A stretch of DNA of 64,000 nt from Poa pratensis (Eukaryota; Streptophyta; Magnoliopsida; Poales; Poaceae), in contig CAMZMU010000062.1 in assembly GCA_947311845.1 (NCBI GenBank), forward strand, positions 47,284,906-47,348,905. Direction: 5' to 3'. Below the pieces are notes generated by a model that worked only from the letters and a program-made list of their open reading frames with translations, was not told the origin of the DNA and ran no database searches. Below are positions 10,341 through 20,956 of this stretch, piece after piece. The stretch's first letter is position 1, and the number at the start of each line of letters is the position of its first letter. Made by a program: the position numbers and the translations under genes.

Positions 10341-11705
10341 GTGGAGTTTTCCGGCCTGACCCTTGAACATGTGAAATCTGCATTCTTCCTCTATTTCTGC
10401 CGTGGTTGTGCGTTGGTCTCACGAGTCGTCGCTGGTTTTCCGCCACTCCCGCTTGCGGTGCTCGTCGCCACGCTATCCGAAGTCTCGGCTGTCTCTGTGG
10501 TCGTCCTGTCGACTTTCGCTGCGGCCTCGCTCGTCGCGTGCATCTACGTACCCAGCCGCCACTAATTCGCCACCGTCTGAGTCGTCATAGTGGTGGGAGT
10601 TGCGCTTGCGCCTCCTATCATTTCCGCGACTGTCTCTACGACTCCATTTGTTGTTGTCATTGTTGCCACGCAGTGACCCTTGGTGTTCGTCTCGCACCGA
10701 GTCTTCTTCGTTCACCCATTCATTGGCTCTCTTCATGAGCTGGGCGATGGAGTTTATCTTTGCACGCCCGAGCGCTTCTCGAAGGTCACGCCTGGCGACG
10801 CCGCGAGTGAAAGCATCGACTGCTCTGTCTTCCGATATCACCCCCACGGAGTTGCGCATTGTGGTCCATCGTCAGATGTACTCCCGCAGCAGCTCGTCGG
10901 AGCGTTGTTTGCAGGCTCGAAGCTCTTCGAATGTTGCTGGTCGCTCGCATGTTGCGAGGAAGTGCTTGACAAAGTCCTTCCGGAAGTGATCCCAGGAGTC
11001 GTATGACCTTTGGGGTAAGCTTTTTAGCCAGTCTCGAGCTGTCCCCACCATCATCAGCTGGATGTACTGCATTGTTGTCGTTGTTGTACCACGTTGACAG
11101 GCGACCGCTATCTTCTAGTCCTCCAGCCAGGATGACGGCTCCTGACGGCCGTCGAACTTGGGTGTTTCAGATGTTAATCTGAACCCCTTGGGCATCCTGG
11201 TCTCGCGGATATGTCGAGTGAAGCATGGAGCTCCACAGGTCTCGAACTCGCCCTCGGAGTATGAGTCGCTGCTAGGGGAATGAGAGGGTCTAGGGGAGCG
11301 AGAGGGTCTCGTGGCTCGGCTTTTGTTGACTTTGCGCTGAGTTATGACGTTGCAGGCGTCCTCGCCTTCCCTGAGGTGGCGAGTGCTTGGCTGCCCCCGA
11401 CCTCTTTCGGAGTAGTCGTCGTCACGGCGCCGGTGTCCGCGGTCCCTGTCTTCGTCGCGGCGCCGGTGTCCATGGTCCCTGTCTTCGTGGGTCGTGCGGT
11501 CGCGATCGTCGCGACTCCATGGTTCTCTTCGCAAACTGGCCGCGCGGCGGCTTTTGCTTCCTTCGGGTAGTGGGTTTCCCGCGTCCACCACAGCTTCCGG
11601 GATCAGAGCTGCGCCTGCTAGGTTGAGCGATTTTATCTGTTGGCGATGCAGGGCTGCATTGGGGTCGTCGTCTGGAGGCTGAGTTGCCCGCAAGTATGTG
11701 GCCAC
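10341..11705 (-). pseudogene. gag of Tat-type gypsy element, fragmented
   Basis: Reading leftwards on the minus strand: an Arg/Asp/His-rich N-terminal region (11705-11115) ending in GFRLTSETPKFDGRQEPSSW, then the retrotransposon gag core TARDWLKSLPQRSYDSWDHF and FLATCERPATFEELRACKQR (11072-10872), then AVDAFTRGVARRDLREAL (10859-10473). A Cys/His stretch near 10390-10330 (CRFHMFKG, then H and DC) may be a degenerate zinc knuckle. Several frame breaks and stops separate these blocks, for example near 11072-11115. It would have formed the nucleocapsid. It is in the same orientation as, and upstream of, the protease. Confidence 0.78.
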
Positions 11706-12880
11706 GAAAGCAGGGCTCCTGTGGCTGTTTTGGGGATGGGGATCCCTTCTTCATCGTGCTTCATGAAGGAGAGGCCCAAGTTGCGGGTTAGTTCCGCTCT
11801 GTCAGCTTCTGGGATGCGGAACGTTCTGTTCCGGCGCCTCGGTCCGTATGTCCCAAGGATTGGTAGGATAGCGCCGCCCTTCGCGCGCTCGACGAGCTAG
11901 CTTGCCTCCTGCGCTGGCGAGTGTTGCTTGAAAGTTTCTCAGTTGAAGGTTCTCCTACCAGAGGAGGTACTGATGTGCCACGATCTCCTCACGGGTCGAA
12001 TCCTCGGGCATCATGAGGCACTCCTGGATGACCTTTGTTGCCTTCGCCGCCATCTCCTCCGTGATGACGAGCGTTGTCTTCCCGTCCGGCATAGTCACCG
12101 TTATGGGATATGTTGGTGCGTTGTGGCGAGCTTCTGCGGTCTTGGATGCTTCGGGATCTGTCCCGTTGTTGCCGTTCCCGGCCACCATGCAGATCTGGAA
12201 GGGGATGGTGCGCAAGTAGTGGCCTATGCCGTAGTTGTCGTAGAGGATGTCGGAGTCGACGTCGCTGTCGGCCAGCATGCGTGGCCCGTCGCCGTCGTCA
12301 CGGTAGGCGGACTTGACTTCATCTTCTACTGCGCTTTGACGAGGCGAAGGGTGCCGATGCCGAGCTTGGTGTACCAGTCGATGAAGACGCGACTCCTACA
12401 TCCGAAGAAAGCGTGAAATTCGCGGTCGATGGAGACGCAGGTGATGAAGGCACGATCGCTGAAGGTGTTGTCGATGAAGGCGTAGCCAATGCGGTTGGTG
12501 ACGAAGCAGTCGATGGGGACGCGGGTGCGATCGCAACGGTCGGTGAAGACGCAGTCGATGGAGACGTGGGTGCGATCGCAGCGAGTTGACGCGGGTCTGA
12601 CAAGTTATTTGTTCCCCACCGGCTAACATGAAAGTTGAAACTACCGAAGATCAGATCCGCACCTGAGTGGAGGTTCACAAACGCTGGGCGAGATGCCGGC
12701 GAGTGTGGGTCGAATCCGAAGGAGCCGAAGGAGATCGGCTTCTGATCGCCGGAGAGCTACCGATTGTCGATGAAGATGGAGCCGGTGAGTTGCCGGTTGT
12801 CGATGAAGATGGAGCCGGCGAGTTGCCGGTTTGTCGGATGAAGATGGAGCCGGCGAAACCGTAGATCCAGTGCTAGTCTT
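11706..12880 (-). other. 5' leader and N-terminal gag region of Tat element
   Basis: Open pieces on the minus strand (11955-12278, 12319-12678) continue the gag side toward the LTR. One is Ser/Ala/Pro-rich from short tandem units built on GTCGATG(A/G)AGACGC; another array with a unit of about 33 bp (GTCGATGAAGATGGAGCCGG) lies at about 12757-12858. No domain is recognised. The region corresponds to the untranslated leader and the variable N-terminus of gag. Confidence 0.5.
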
Positions 12881-12897
12881 TCCCACAGACGGCGCCA
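12881..12897 (-). other. primer binding site of Tat element
   Basis: On the minus strand TGGCGCCGTCTGTGGGA begins two bases after the LTR end. TGGCGCC is the complement of a tRNA 3' end (GGCGCCA) and is commonly used by Tat/Retand-type elements. Confidence 0.75.
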
Positions 12898-12899
12898 AT

Positions 12900-13393
12900 T
12901 GACGTGGGGGTACCACGGCAAATCCCATGGTTCGGTACCTAGGGTTGAGATAGGGAGAGAGATTTGGTAGCGCTGGTAGTAACGACGGCTGGCAAGCGAG
13001 GTTTACCCAGGTTCAGGCCCCCGGAGGGTAACACCCTACTTCCTGCTTGTCTGGTTATTGATGTTTGCGGTATACAAAGGGGCTACAATGGCGTCCTGGC
13101 GAGATGCGATCTCGCTAGGGTTTTGGTGGTATGAGTATTGCGTGCCCTAGATCGCTAGCCCTCCCAGCCTTTATATAGGAGGCTGGGTTTCGGGAGTTCG
13201 CAACCGATTAGGTTTACAGGTAATGTAGGTCTCTACCGACCTATACTTCTCTTGACTTGGAGCGTACTTCTCCTTGCTAGGCCTCCTTCGTGGGCCTTGG
13301 CCGTAGGCTTCTGGCAGGCTTGTTGCTGGGCCTTAATTTATACGTGCACTAGGTGTCCTCATGGTGGGGCACCCGAAGGGTAGGTCCACATCA
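12900..13393 (-). mobile_element. 5' LTR of minus-strand Tat-type gypsy element
   Basis: On the minus strand it starts TGATGTGGACCTACCC and ends CCCCCACGTCA, giving TG...CA termini over 494 bp, with the primer site immediately internal. A possible TATA motif (minus-strand TATATAAAGG) lies at about 13172-13181. The partner 3' LTR is not found to the left, where the Athila-type element begins, so it is either deleted or lies left of the window beyond the nested element. Confidence 0.8.
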
Positions 13394-14380
13394 CTCTGCA
13401 GCAAATGGGCCAAAGTTTTTCTTTTTGTCACAAATGAGGAAATGACGCAAAACCACCACGACTGGGGCGGATGTGTCATAAAACCACTACCCTAAATCAA
13501 AATGACAAAAACCACCGCACATTGGGCAGGTCGTTGACGACAAAAATGTGCAACTGTCATTATACTAACTTCGTTTTAAAATACATGTTTCCTGTGTACA
13601 AAGCTCTTGAGCAACGATTACCTGATGCAAAATAAAGTTGGGAAATTAGGCAAGTTCACGATCGGTTCTAGAATGGCTAAAACAACTATGAAGTTGAAAC
13701 ATACAAAATGCATCACACACAACGTGATCAATAGGAACATATAACCGCAAAACATGTTTAGGCAGTAGATTAAACCACAACGTACTTACTGATTGTTGAA
13801 GTCGCCGCAGCCGATGCAATGATGATGTTGATCAAAACAACGTTGGCATACACCGGTCATAGTAGACAGTGTTGAAGACGGCAGTAAGCACAGCCGCCTG
13901 ATTTGAACGGTAGACAAACTGTAGTGGAAAAAATATTTATATTTAGCTATCTCCCGTACATGATTATAAGAGCGAGTTGTTCCAAAGAGTTGCCCTCCTG
14001 TTCCCCGGTGCATGCCGACGCACGTGATAGAGTAGACTACGATGACGGTGAAAATGCAAGAGGAGCCGAAAACTCTATTTCGGTTGGTGTCTAATAAGCG
14101 GTGACCGACGGATCAAATATATATAGAAAGAGAACTGAATGTTCGAACGATCAAATATATAGAAACAGAACCAACTCATAGAATGTCTTTTAACGCCCAA
14201 GAAAGCAAAATTTTAAAACGGAAAAAGGAGTCACAAAACGAGGTAAAGCCCCTACAAGGCAGCGGGCCGGATTCCAGCGAACCATTAATGTGCCGCCCCA
14301 GCCCGGCCAGACCAAGTGCAGAGCGCACCACCGATAGGCCACGAAGGCCTTTACGTTCATGTATAACTGTTCGACCTTGT
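13394..14380. other. intergenic, one exon-like stretch
   Basis: No supported gene. On the minus strand 13791-13900 reads as a possible exon (TGVCQRCFDQHHHCIGCGDF) ending in a donor-like GTAAGTACG; the Cys/His pattern is suggestive but I do not recognise the protein. The rest is unremarkable. Confidence 0.3.
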
Positions 14381-14389
14381 ATTGTTTCG

Positions 14390-16490
14390 TGTTTTGGGTT
14401 TTCGTTTCTTCTTCTCTTCCTTTTCTGTTTTCCGTTTTATTATTTCATTTCTTTCTTATTTGTTTCTTTTTGATTATTTAGTTTAGTTTTCTTTTCTGTT
14501 TTCTTTTTTCTTTTTCCGTTTTCTTTTTATTTTTCTGTTTTCTTTTTCCGTTTCCTTTTTCTTTTTCCGTTTTCTTTTTCTTTTCCATTTTCTTTTTCTT
14601 TTTTGTTTTCTTTTCCCGTTTTGTTTTTATGGTTTCTTTTCCGTTTTCTTTTTCTGTTTTCTTTTTCGGTTTTATTTCTTTGTTTTCCTTTTTTGTTTCA
14701 CTTTTTCCTTTTTCCTTTTTATGTTTTAATTTTCGCTTATTTTGAAAATGATTCATATTTTTGAAAATAATTATTTTTCGAAAATGGTTCCGATTTTCGA
14801 AAATGGTTCTTTTTTCAAAATGGTTCCGAACCGAAAAATGGTTTCGATTTTTGAAAATGGTTTACGAATGAAAAATATGGTTCCTTTTTTAAAATGGCCC
14901 CGAACCGAAAAAATGGTTCCTTTTTGAAAATGGTTTCAAACCAAAAAAATGGTTCCGAATGAAAAAAATGGTTATTTTTTGAAAATGATTCCGTTTTTCG
15001 AAAATGGTTCTTTTTTTGAAAATGGATCATTTTTGAAAAATGGTTATGAACCGAAAAATGGTTCCGATTTTTGAAAATGGTTCTGAATGAAAAAAAAATG
15101 GTTCTTTTTTTAAAATGGTTCCGAACCGAAAAAATGGTTCCGGTTCTGATTTTGAAAATGGTTCCGAATGAAAAAAATGGTTCCAAACCGAAAAAATGGT
15201 TCTTTTTTGAAAAATGGTTCCGAATGAAAAAAATGGTTCTGATTTTTGGACAATGGTTCTTTTTTTTTTAAATGGTTCCGAACCGAAAAATGGTTCTGAT
15301 TTTTGAAAATGGTTCTGAATGAAAAAATGGTTCTTTTTTTTTGAAAATGGTTGCGAACCGAAAAAATGGTTCTGATTTTTGAAAATGGTTCTGAATGAAA
15401 AAATGATTCTTTTTTTGAAAATGGTTCCTTTTTAAAAATGGTTTCGAACGAAAAAAAATGGTTCCGATTTTTTCCGTTTCCTTTTATTTTTCCGTTTTCT
15501 TTTTAATTTTTTGTTTTCTTTTCCCGTTTTCTTTTTCGTTTTCTTTTTCAGTTTTATTTTTTCTTTTCCGTTTTTCTGTTTCACTTTTTCCTTTTTATGT
15601 TTTAATTTTTGCCTATTTTAAAATGGTTCATATTTTGGAAAATAATTATTTTTTACAAAATGGTTCCGATTTTCGAAAATGATTCCTTCTTTAAAATGGT
15701 TCCGAGCCGAAAAAATGGTTCCTTGTAGAATATGGTTCCGAACCGAAAAAATGGTTCCGAATGAAAAAATGGTTCCGTTTTTTCGAAAATGGTTCCGAAA
15801 AAATGGTTCTGATTTTTGAAAATGCTTCTGAATGAAAAACATGGTTTCGATTTTTTAAAATGGTTTCGATATTTCGAAAATGGGTCTTTTTTGAAAATAG
15901 TTCTTTTTTTAAAATGGTTCCGAACTGAAAAATGGTTCCAATTTTTAAAAATGGTTCCGAACCGAAAAAAATGTTCCAATTTTTCAAAAATGGTTCCTTT
16001 TTGAAAATGGTTCCGAACCAAAAAAATTGTTCCGAATTTTGAAAATGGCTCTGAATGAAAAAATGGTTCCAATTTTACAAAAATGGTTCCTTTTTGAAAA
16101 TGGTTCGGAACCGAAAAAATAGTTCCGAACCCAAAAAATGGTTCCTTTTTGAAAATGGTTCCGAACCGAAAAAATGGTTCTGAATTTTGAAAATGGTTCC
16201 GAACCGAAAAAATGGTTCTGAATTTTGAAAATGGTTCCGAATGAAAAAAAAATGATTCCAATTTTTAAAAAATGATTCGGAACCGAAAAAATGGTTCGGA
16301 ACCGAAAAATGGTTCCGAACCCAAAAAAAAATGGTTCCGAACCGAAAAATTGGTTCCGAATGAAAATAAAAGGAAACGGAAAAAAGGAAAAGATACGAAA
16401 ACAGAAAAAAAGAAATAATACAGAAACGAAAATGGTTCAGAAGAAATAGAAGGAAAATAAAACTAAACTAAATAATAATAAAAAGTAATA
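14390..16490. repeat. tandem-repeat block with pyrimidine tracts and flanking inverted repeat
   Basis: A pyrimidine-rich tract (about 14390-14730, CTTTTTCCGTTTTC-like) is followed by a long array of AAAATGGTTCCGAACCGAAAA units with alternating CCGAATGAAAA and TGATTTTTGAAAATGG segments. A second pyrimidine tract and array start (about 15470-15660) repeats the first about 880 bp later, so there is a higher-order duplication. The block is bounded by a perfect 18 bp inverted repeat, ATTATTTAGTTTAGTTTT at 14473-14490 and its complement at 16459-16476. Long ORFs on both strands are products of the repeat. Confidence 0.85.
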
Positions 16491-16533
16491 GCGTAAGTAT
16501 AGATAGTATTATAAGGGAAGTTTTAACGTAAGC

Positions 16534-16606
16534 ACCAGCGTAGCGCAGTGGCCAGCGTATGTTCCTTCTCGCTAGAGGTTCTTGGTTCGATTCCCAGCGC
16601 TGCCAC
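16534..16606 (+). repeat. tRNA-derived SINE-like head
   Basis: It has a matching internal RNA polymerase III promoter: box A TAGCGCAGTGG (16541-16551) and box B GGTTCGATTCC (16584-16594), 43 bp apart as in a tRNA. A T-arm (CTTGG/CCCAG, one mismatch) and a partial acceptor stem (5 of 7 pairs) can be drawn, but no clear anticodon arm. That points to a tRNA-derived SINE or old tRNA pseudogene rather than a working tRNA. The 3' extent is not defined. Confidence 0.6.
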
Positions 16607-16796
16607 TTTTCCTAAATATTTTGTGCGTTGATGCAGATTAAATGGGCCGGCCCATCCTGGCGTCCTGTGGGAGCGAGTCGGAGTAGCTGCGGGCGAGTCG
16701 GATGACTTGCCTCGAAGAAGGCGATAGGTAGGGGATCCCATGCGAGCGCGCACTGTGGAATTTTCCTGTGTCTTGGATGCATTTGAGATCCATGAC

Positions 16797-17231
16797 CAGT
16801 GGCGGAGCTTGGCCCATTGGTATGAGGGGGCAAAGAGGCTAAGAGCTTGTTTGGTTTCAGCCCACAGACGCCCAGCCAAATCTGGGGCACGCCAACATAT
16901 TGGTGAAGGATTTGACCGCCTCACTTTTGCCAACGCGTGGGTGCAGAATCGAACCTACAGACCAATATTTTGGCGTGGCTTAGGGAGTTAGGCTTCAATC
17001 CAAACGCAGTGCCATGCCACCGGTCAACGCCGAAATTTTGGTATGGCAACTGCCGGCCACAATCCAAACAGCCCCTAAAATAGCCTGCATTGATTTATTT
17101 TAGCCCAAATATGTGTGGGGCGGGGTGGGGGGGGGGGGGGGGCAAATGGCCCATTTAGCAGTATTTCTTTGTTGAAAGTTCATGGGCTGGGGGGCGGCGG
17201 CCCCCCCGGCGTTGCTGTAGCTCCGCCTATG
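16797..17231. mobile_element. hAT-type MITE with 8 bp target duplication, itself interrupted
   Basis: The 8 bp direct repeat TCCATGAC flanks it at 16789-16796 and 17232-17239. Termini CAGTGGCGGAGC and the complement of GCTCCGCCTATG match at 10 of 12 positions. It contains a second MITE (16843-17075) and a G-rich run near 17120-17142. An 8 bp duplication fits the hAT superfamily. It lies just upstream of the RNase H-like remnant. Confidence 0.75.
16843..17075. mobile_element. PIF/Harbinger (Tourist-like) MITE, 233 bp
   Basis: Flanked by TAA on both sides (16840-16842, 17076-17078). Ends GAGCTTGTTTGGTTT and the complement of AATCCAAACAGCCCC match at 11 of 15 positions, the GGGCTTGTTTGG-type terminus common in grass Harbinger MITEs. 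No coding capacity. Nested within the hAT MITE. Confidence 0.72.
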
Positions 17232-17239
17232 TCCATGAC

Positions 17240-17632
17240 TTTCAAAAATTACAGTGTAATTGATGTAGCCGCATTAGAAGCACAAGCCTTGCGAGACAGA
17301 CTTCGTCTCGCGGAGACCCTAGGGTGTAACCACCTATATATTGAAACTGACTCAATGGAGACGATGCATACGCTTGCTGATCCACTGAACCACAGGACAA
17401 TGGTCATGGCGTTTTCAGATGAGTGTCGGTTGATCATGACAGGGTTTGATTCGACATGTTTAGTTCATTGTCCTCAAGAAGCAAATAAGCCGGCCCATAT
17501 GATTGCTAGATCCGTAGAAGATACTAATATTTGGGTTGAAGAACTGCCTATGTTTCTTTATCCGCAATTGGTGGATGATGTAACCATTATTGAGTAATTA
17601 ATAAAGGTTACAAATTTGTTAAAAAAAAGAGG
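17240..17632 (+). pseudogene. LINE-type RNase H-like domain remnant with poly(A)
   Basis: The frame to TAA at 17595-17597 encodes EAQALRDRLRLAETLGCNHL, IETDSMETMHTL and CPQEANKPAHMIA, the pattern of the RNase H-like (RVT_3) domain at the C-terminus of plant L1-type LINEs, ending in the usual VDDVTI. A run of A (about 17621-17628) follows. The N-terminal part of the domain with its first catalytic Asp is not in this frame; the hAT MITE lies at that point. It is a truncated 3' end, not an active element. Confidence 0.68.
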
Positions 17633-17682
17633 CACTGAGATTTTCGTTTCTTATCCACTGTAGATAATTTCACACGAGAATT

Positions 17683-17880
17683 CACTACAGGATTCTGGGT
17701 AGTTGCCGAGTGCCCGTGGATTTGTCAAGTGTATTTACCGGGAACTCAGCAATTGAGCACGCATGTCGAGTGCCATAGAAACACTCGAAAAACAGTTGCA
17801 TACTCACGTCGAGTGTTTTTCGGAACCAACTTTGCAGATAATATTTTGAAAAACACTCAGCAAACAAGTAAAATAAAATA
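17683..17880. mobile_element. CACTA transposon end fragment
   Basis: It begins CACTACAGGATTCTGGG and is followed by short direct and inverted copies of a CCGAGTGC/CACTCG motif, the subterminal repeat of another group of grass CACTA elements. No matching right end is seen downstream, so it is a fragment. From 17880 to 18480 the sequence is AT-rich with no feature I can support. Confidence 0.5.
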
Positions 17881-18524
17881 TTAGACACATGTATATTTAC
17901 ATTCTGAAGAGCAAACTTTTTATTTTTTAGTTTATTTTGTTCAACAAAATAATTATTTACAAATTTTAGAGCTCTTTAAAAGCGAAAAAAACATAAAACG
18001 TGTCGAAAATTTAAACTTTGTAGCATGGAGGCATACTTTGGGTATATAAGTTTAGGGTAAATAAGAAAATTACTTGCTTCATGGTAATGTGCACATTTTC
18101 TATTTTCTAAGTGTAAAAAATGTGAGTTCTTTCTAATGTAAGTGCAAGAGACTATGGTGTAAAATGACAGATCTCCTCACAAAGATTGGACCGTATTGAA
18201 TTCATAAGTTAATATTTCTCTCTCTTTCTAGCCATTTTTCCTATATAAATAAACTTCTTCTAATTTCCCAAAAGTAATATAGATTTGAACAAAATATGTG
18301 TTCTAGTTTGGTCCTAAAATATAAAAATTTAAGATACCAAAATATTCTATAGATAGTCATGGAGACTGTTGAGAGATTTAGAATATTGCTATGAATAGTT
18401 GTGCTAGAAATTTCCATATAATTTATGTTGATGATGTGGGAATGAATTATTTTCCTATGATATATTCAGCTATTCGTTCTGTGTTGCCCTGGTCAATCAG
18501 ACTAAACATCACACTAGCTAGCGT

Positions 18525-19683
18525 GAGAGGGCTGACATCCCTCCACACTGTGCAGAGAAGCCGTTGATCTGCGGCGGATTTTGACCAAGCAATTGGAGAA
18601 GACATGTAGCGTTGCTCCTGAACCACCCACCAGCTGATAGTTTAAGTTTCTTCTCCAATATAACAATGCCAAGATCTTGCTCTCGGACCCGAGGCACGAC
18701 ATAAGAGCCAGCGACGGCACAATCGTCAACACTAATGTTGGAAGATCCCAGCGAGGTGAGTTATTTGCACTGGTGGTTACACAACTCGACAGCTATGTGC
18801 ACTTAAGTCACACAACTGGATAACTGAATTTTTTGGTCACACAACTCGTCATCTGGTGCACTTAAGTCACTGACCCCACCTGTAAGGCTGTTTTCCGTTC
18901 AAGTTGATGCTGACTGGACACGTAATTTTGCAAAAAAAACCCCTGTATTTTTGTACATTTGCAAAAACCCCCCTGTATTTTTTTCAAAAAAACCCCTGAA
19001 TTTTTGAAATGTCCAAAAATACAGGGTTTTTTTTTGCAAATGTACAAAAATACAGGGGGTTTTTGCAAGATTACGTGTCCAGTCAGCATCAACTTGAACG
19101 GAAAACGGCCTGACAGGTGGGGTCAGTGACTTAAGTGCACCAGATGACGAGTTGTGTGACCAAAAAATTCAGTTATCTAGTTATGTGACTTAAGTGCATA
19201 TAGCTGTCGAGTTGTGTGACCACCAGTGCAAATAACTCAGCGAGGTTGTGCACCAGAGTACATCATGTCGGGCCACCTCACTACGAAGAGTGATGTATAT
19301 AGCTTAAGTGTGGTGTTGCTGGAGATTCGGATTACTGGGCTAATGTCGGTGGACATGACTAGACCCGCCAAGAAACGACACCTACTGACGTGCATGCGTC
19401 AATGTCTCAAGAACCCGCGTAGACTAGCGCACGTCATGGACCGGGCATCTACACAGTGATAGAAGCTAGGAGGGTGTCCTTGGTCACGTACGAGTGTCTC
19501 CAATCAAACCCAACAAAATGCCAGACGCCCAGACATGTCAGATGTCGTGGATACGCTCGATTTCATTAATATAGACAAGTCTGGTCAGAGCTTGTGTAGA
19601 AGATTGGGCTCGATCTACTACGCAGATCCAGTCGCAGTCTCAGAGGACGTCCATCAAGATGATGTGAACATGAGGCCATAACC
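18525..19683 (+). pseudogene. receptor-like cytoplasmic kinase pseudogene (C-terminal half)
   Basis: Fragments in different frames line up with the C-terminal half of a plant RLCK VII/PBL-type Ser/Thr kinase: AEKPLICGGF then PSN (subdomain VI, aligned to the catalytic loop), YNNAKILLSDPRHD, then after the MITE CAPEYIMSGHLTTKSDVYSL (activation segment end), KNPRRLAHVMD, and later PDMSDVVDTLDFI ending VHQDDVNMRP with a stop near 19680. The HRD and DFG motifs are destroyed and there are at least three frameshifts or stops. A fold-back MITE (18758-19238) splits the activation segment; removing it and one 8 bp repeat restores an uninterrupted reading (QRG then CAPEY). The N-terminal lobe is missing. 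It cannot encode an active kinase. Confidence 0.82.
18758..19238. mobile_element. fold-back MITE, 481 bp, nearly full-length hairpin
   Basis: The 8 bp target repeat AGCGAGGT flanks it (18750-18757, 19239-19246). It starts GAGTTATTTGCACTGGTGG and ends with the complement; the two arms, each over 200 bp, match almost throughout and meet at an A/T-rich centre near 18998. No coding capacity. The 8 bp duplication suggests hAT-type mobilisation, but the arms are far longer than usual. Its transcript would fold into a long double-stranded RNA. Confidence 0.88.
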
Positions 19684-20620
19684 TTGAGTTTCGTTATGGA
19701 TTTCATGTATAAAGTGTCAATCGACATTGCTTACACCTTCTTTTGTATTCGGTTTGTTGCAACTTTCATATAACCTTATTTGGTACGTATTGTATATGTG
19801 TCGAAGAGATTTCTATAATTATTCTGTAATATGAAATTATGAATTCATAATCTAGAAACTTTTCTTAGAGGCCTTTTGGATCAAACGATGAGACCGTCGA
19901 AGTTCCTTCTTATGAATTATCATTTCTTGAAATAAACACCGTTTCTTGACCAGTCACCACCGAGCGACCGTAGAAGAATTCTCAATGGTATGAATGACCA
20001 AAACACAAACTCAGTGATGGAGCTGTTGTACAAGCATTGGGTTATGATCCCTCAAAAAATAACATTGGGTTATGATGAACTCCAAAAATATAGAATATAT
20101 TCGAGTTAAAAAATAAACAGAATTTTATTAATGTAACATTTCTCATTGCTCATTATCGAAAAAAATACACTATGAACAATAGACTGATCCCAATGAATTT
20201 GTGAACTAACTAGCTTCGCCAATGTGTCACTTGGTTAATTAGTGGTTATCTAAAATACGTATAAAGTTCATACGTACTATATTCATTCAGTGTTTGCAAA
20301 CTCCACATGGAGAGTGTCCACGCCATTAGCCAGCCTCACATGATCATACATGCGCTAGTTTTTTATTAGCAAAATGCATGTAAATTTATGTTTGTAGAAT
20401 GTCCACGTCAGTAGGTACCCCATGTCATCCGCCTGATTATGCCTGCACGGGCGAAGTGCATGCAACCCGATTCATGTTATTTTTTGCATATACCAAAATC
20501 AATCCCTACTAATTTCATAGTTTTTTTTAGGTTAACTAATTTCATAGATGGCCGATACTTGGGAAAAGTCACCACCGACTGACTTTTTTTTTTAGTGGGA
20601 GTCACCACCGACGGACATAT
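19684..20620. other. intergenic
   Basis: AT-rich with no gene, repeat boundary or RNA signal that I can support. Confidence 0.5.
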
Positions 20621-20956
20621 TACTCGGAAACTGGCAAACGAAATTAGGCCACCACTCGGTAACAAATGCGTCAGAATGCCCAAAGGCCCATTAGAATCTA
20701 AAATGATTTAACCAGCCGCCACCCATCACTGTCGACTAAAACGCGAGAATCAAGCGCTCGTCTCAATCCCAAAATTTTCGGAGTTCTAAAGCGGCAACTA
20801 CTCAGCACCATTTCCACGAATCAATCCGTAAGTTCCTGCGTCTTCCTCCATAGATCCCCTCTCCATCTGCATCTTCCTCGGTTCCTCCATCGATTTCCCT
20901 GATAATCTTTACCCCGGGTGTCACTGAACCTGTATGCAGGTCACCTGATCGACGAA

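Noticed and set aside
9367..11900. Many plus-strand ORFs of 60-130 codons
   Set aside because: Complement of gag and protease of the minus-strand Tat element; no motifs in the plus-strand frames.
14815..16261. ORFs of up to 202 codons on both strands
   Set aside because: Products of the GGTTCCGAACC tandem array; repetitive Phe/Lys/Asn composition and overlap on both strands.
16534..16606. Functional tRNA gene
   Set aside because: Box A and B are good, but the acceptor stem has two mismatches and no proper anticodon arm can be drawn.
20918..20956. Upstream GTG start for the F-box ORF
   Set aside because: This stretch lies in the 5' UTR intron; the acceptor TGTATGCAG and the ATG just after it are conserved in the paralogue.
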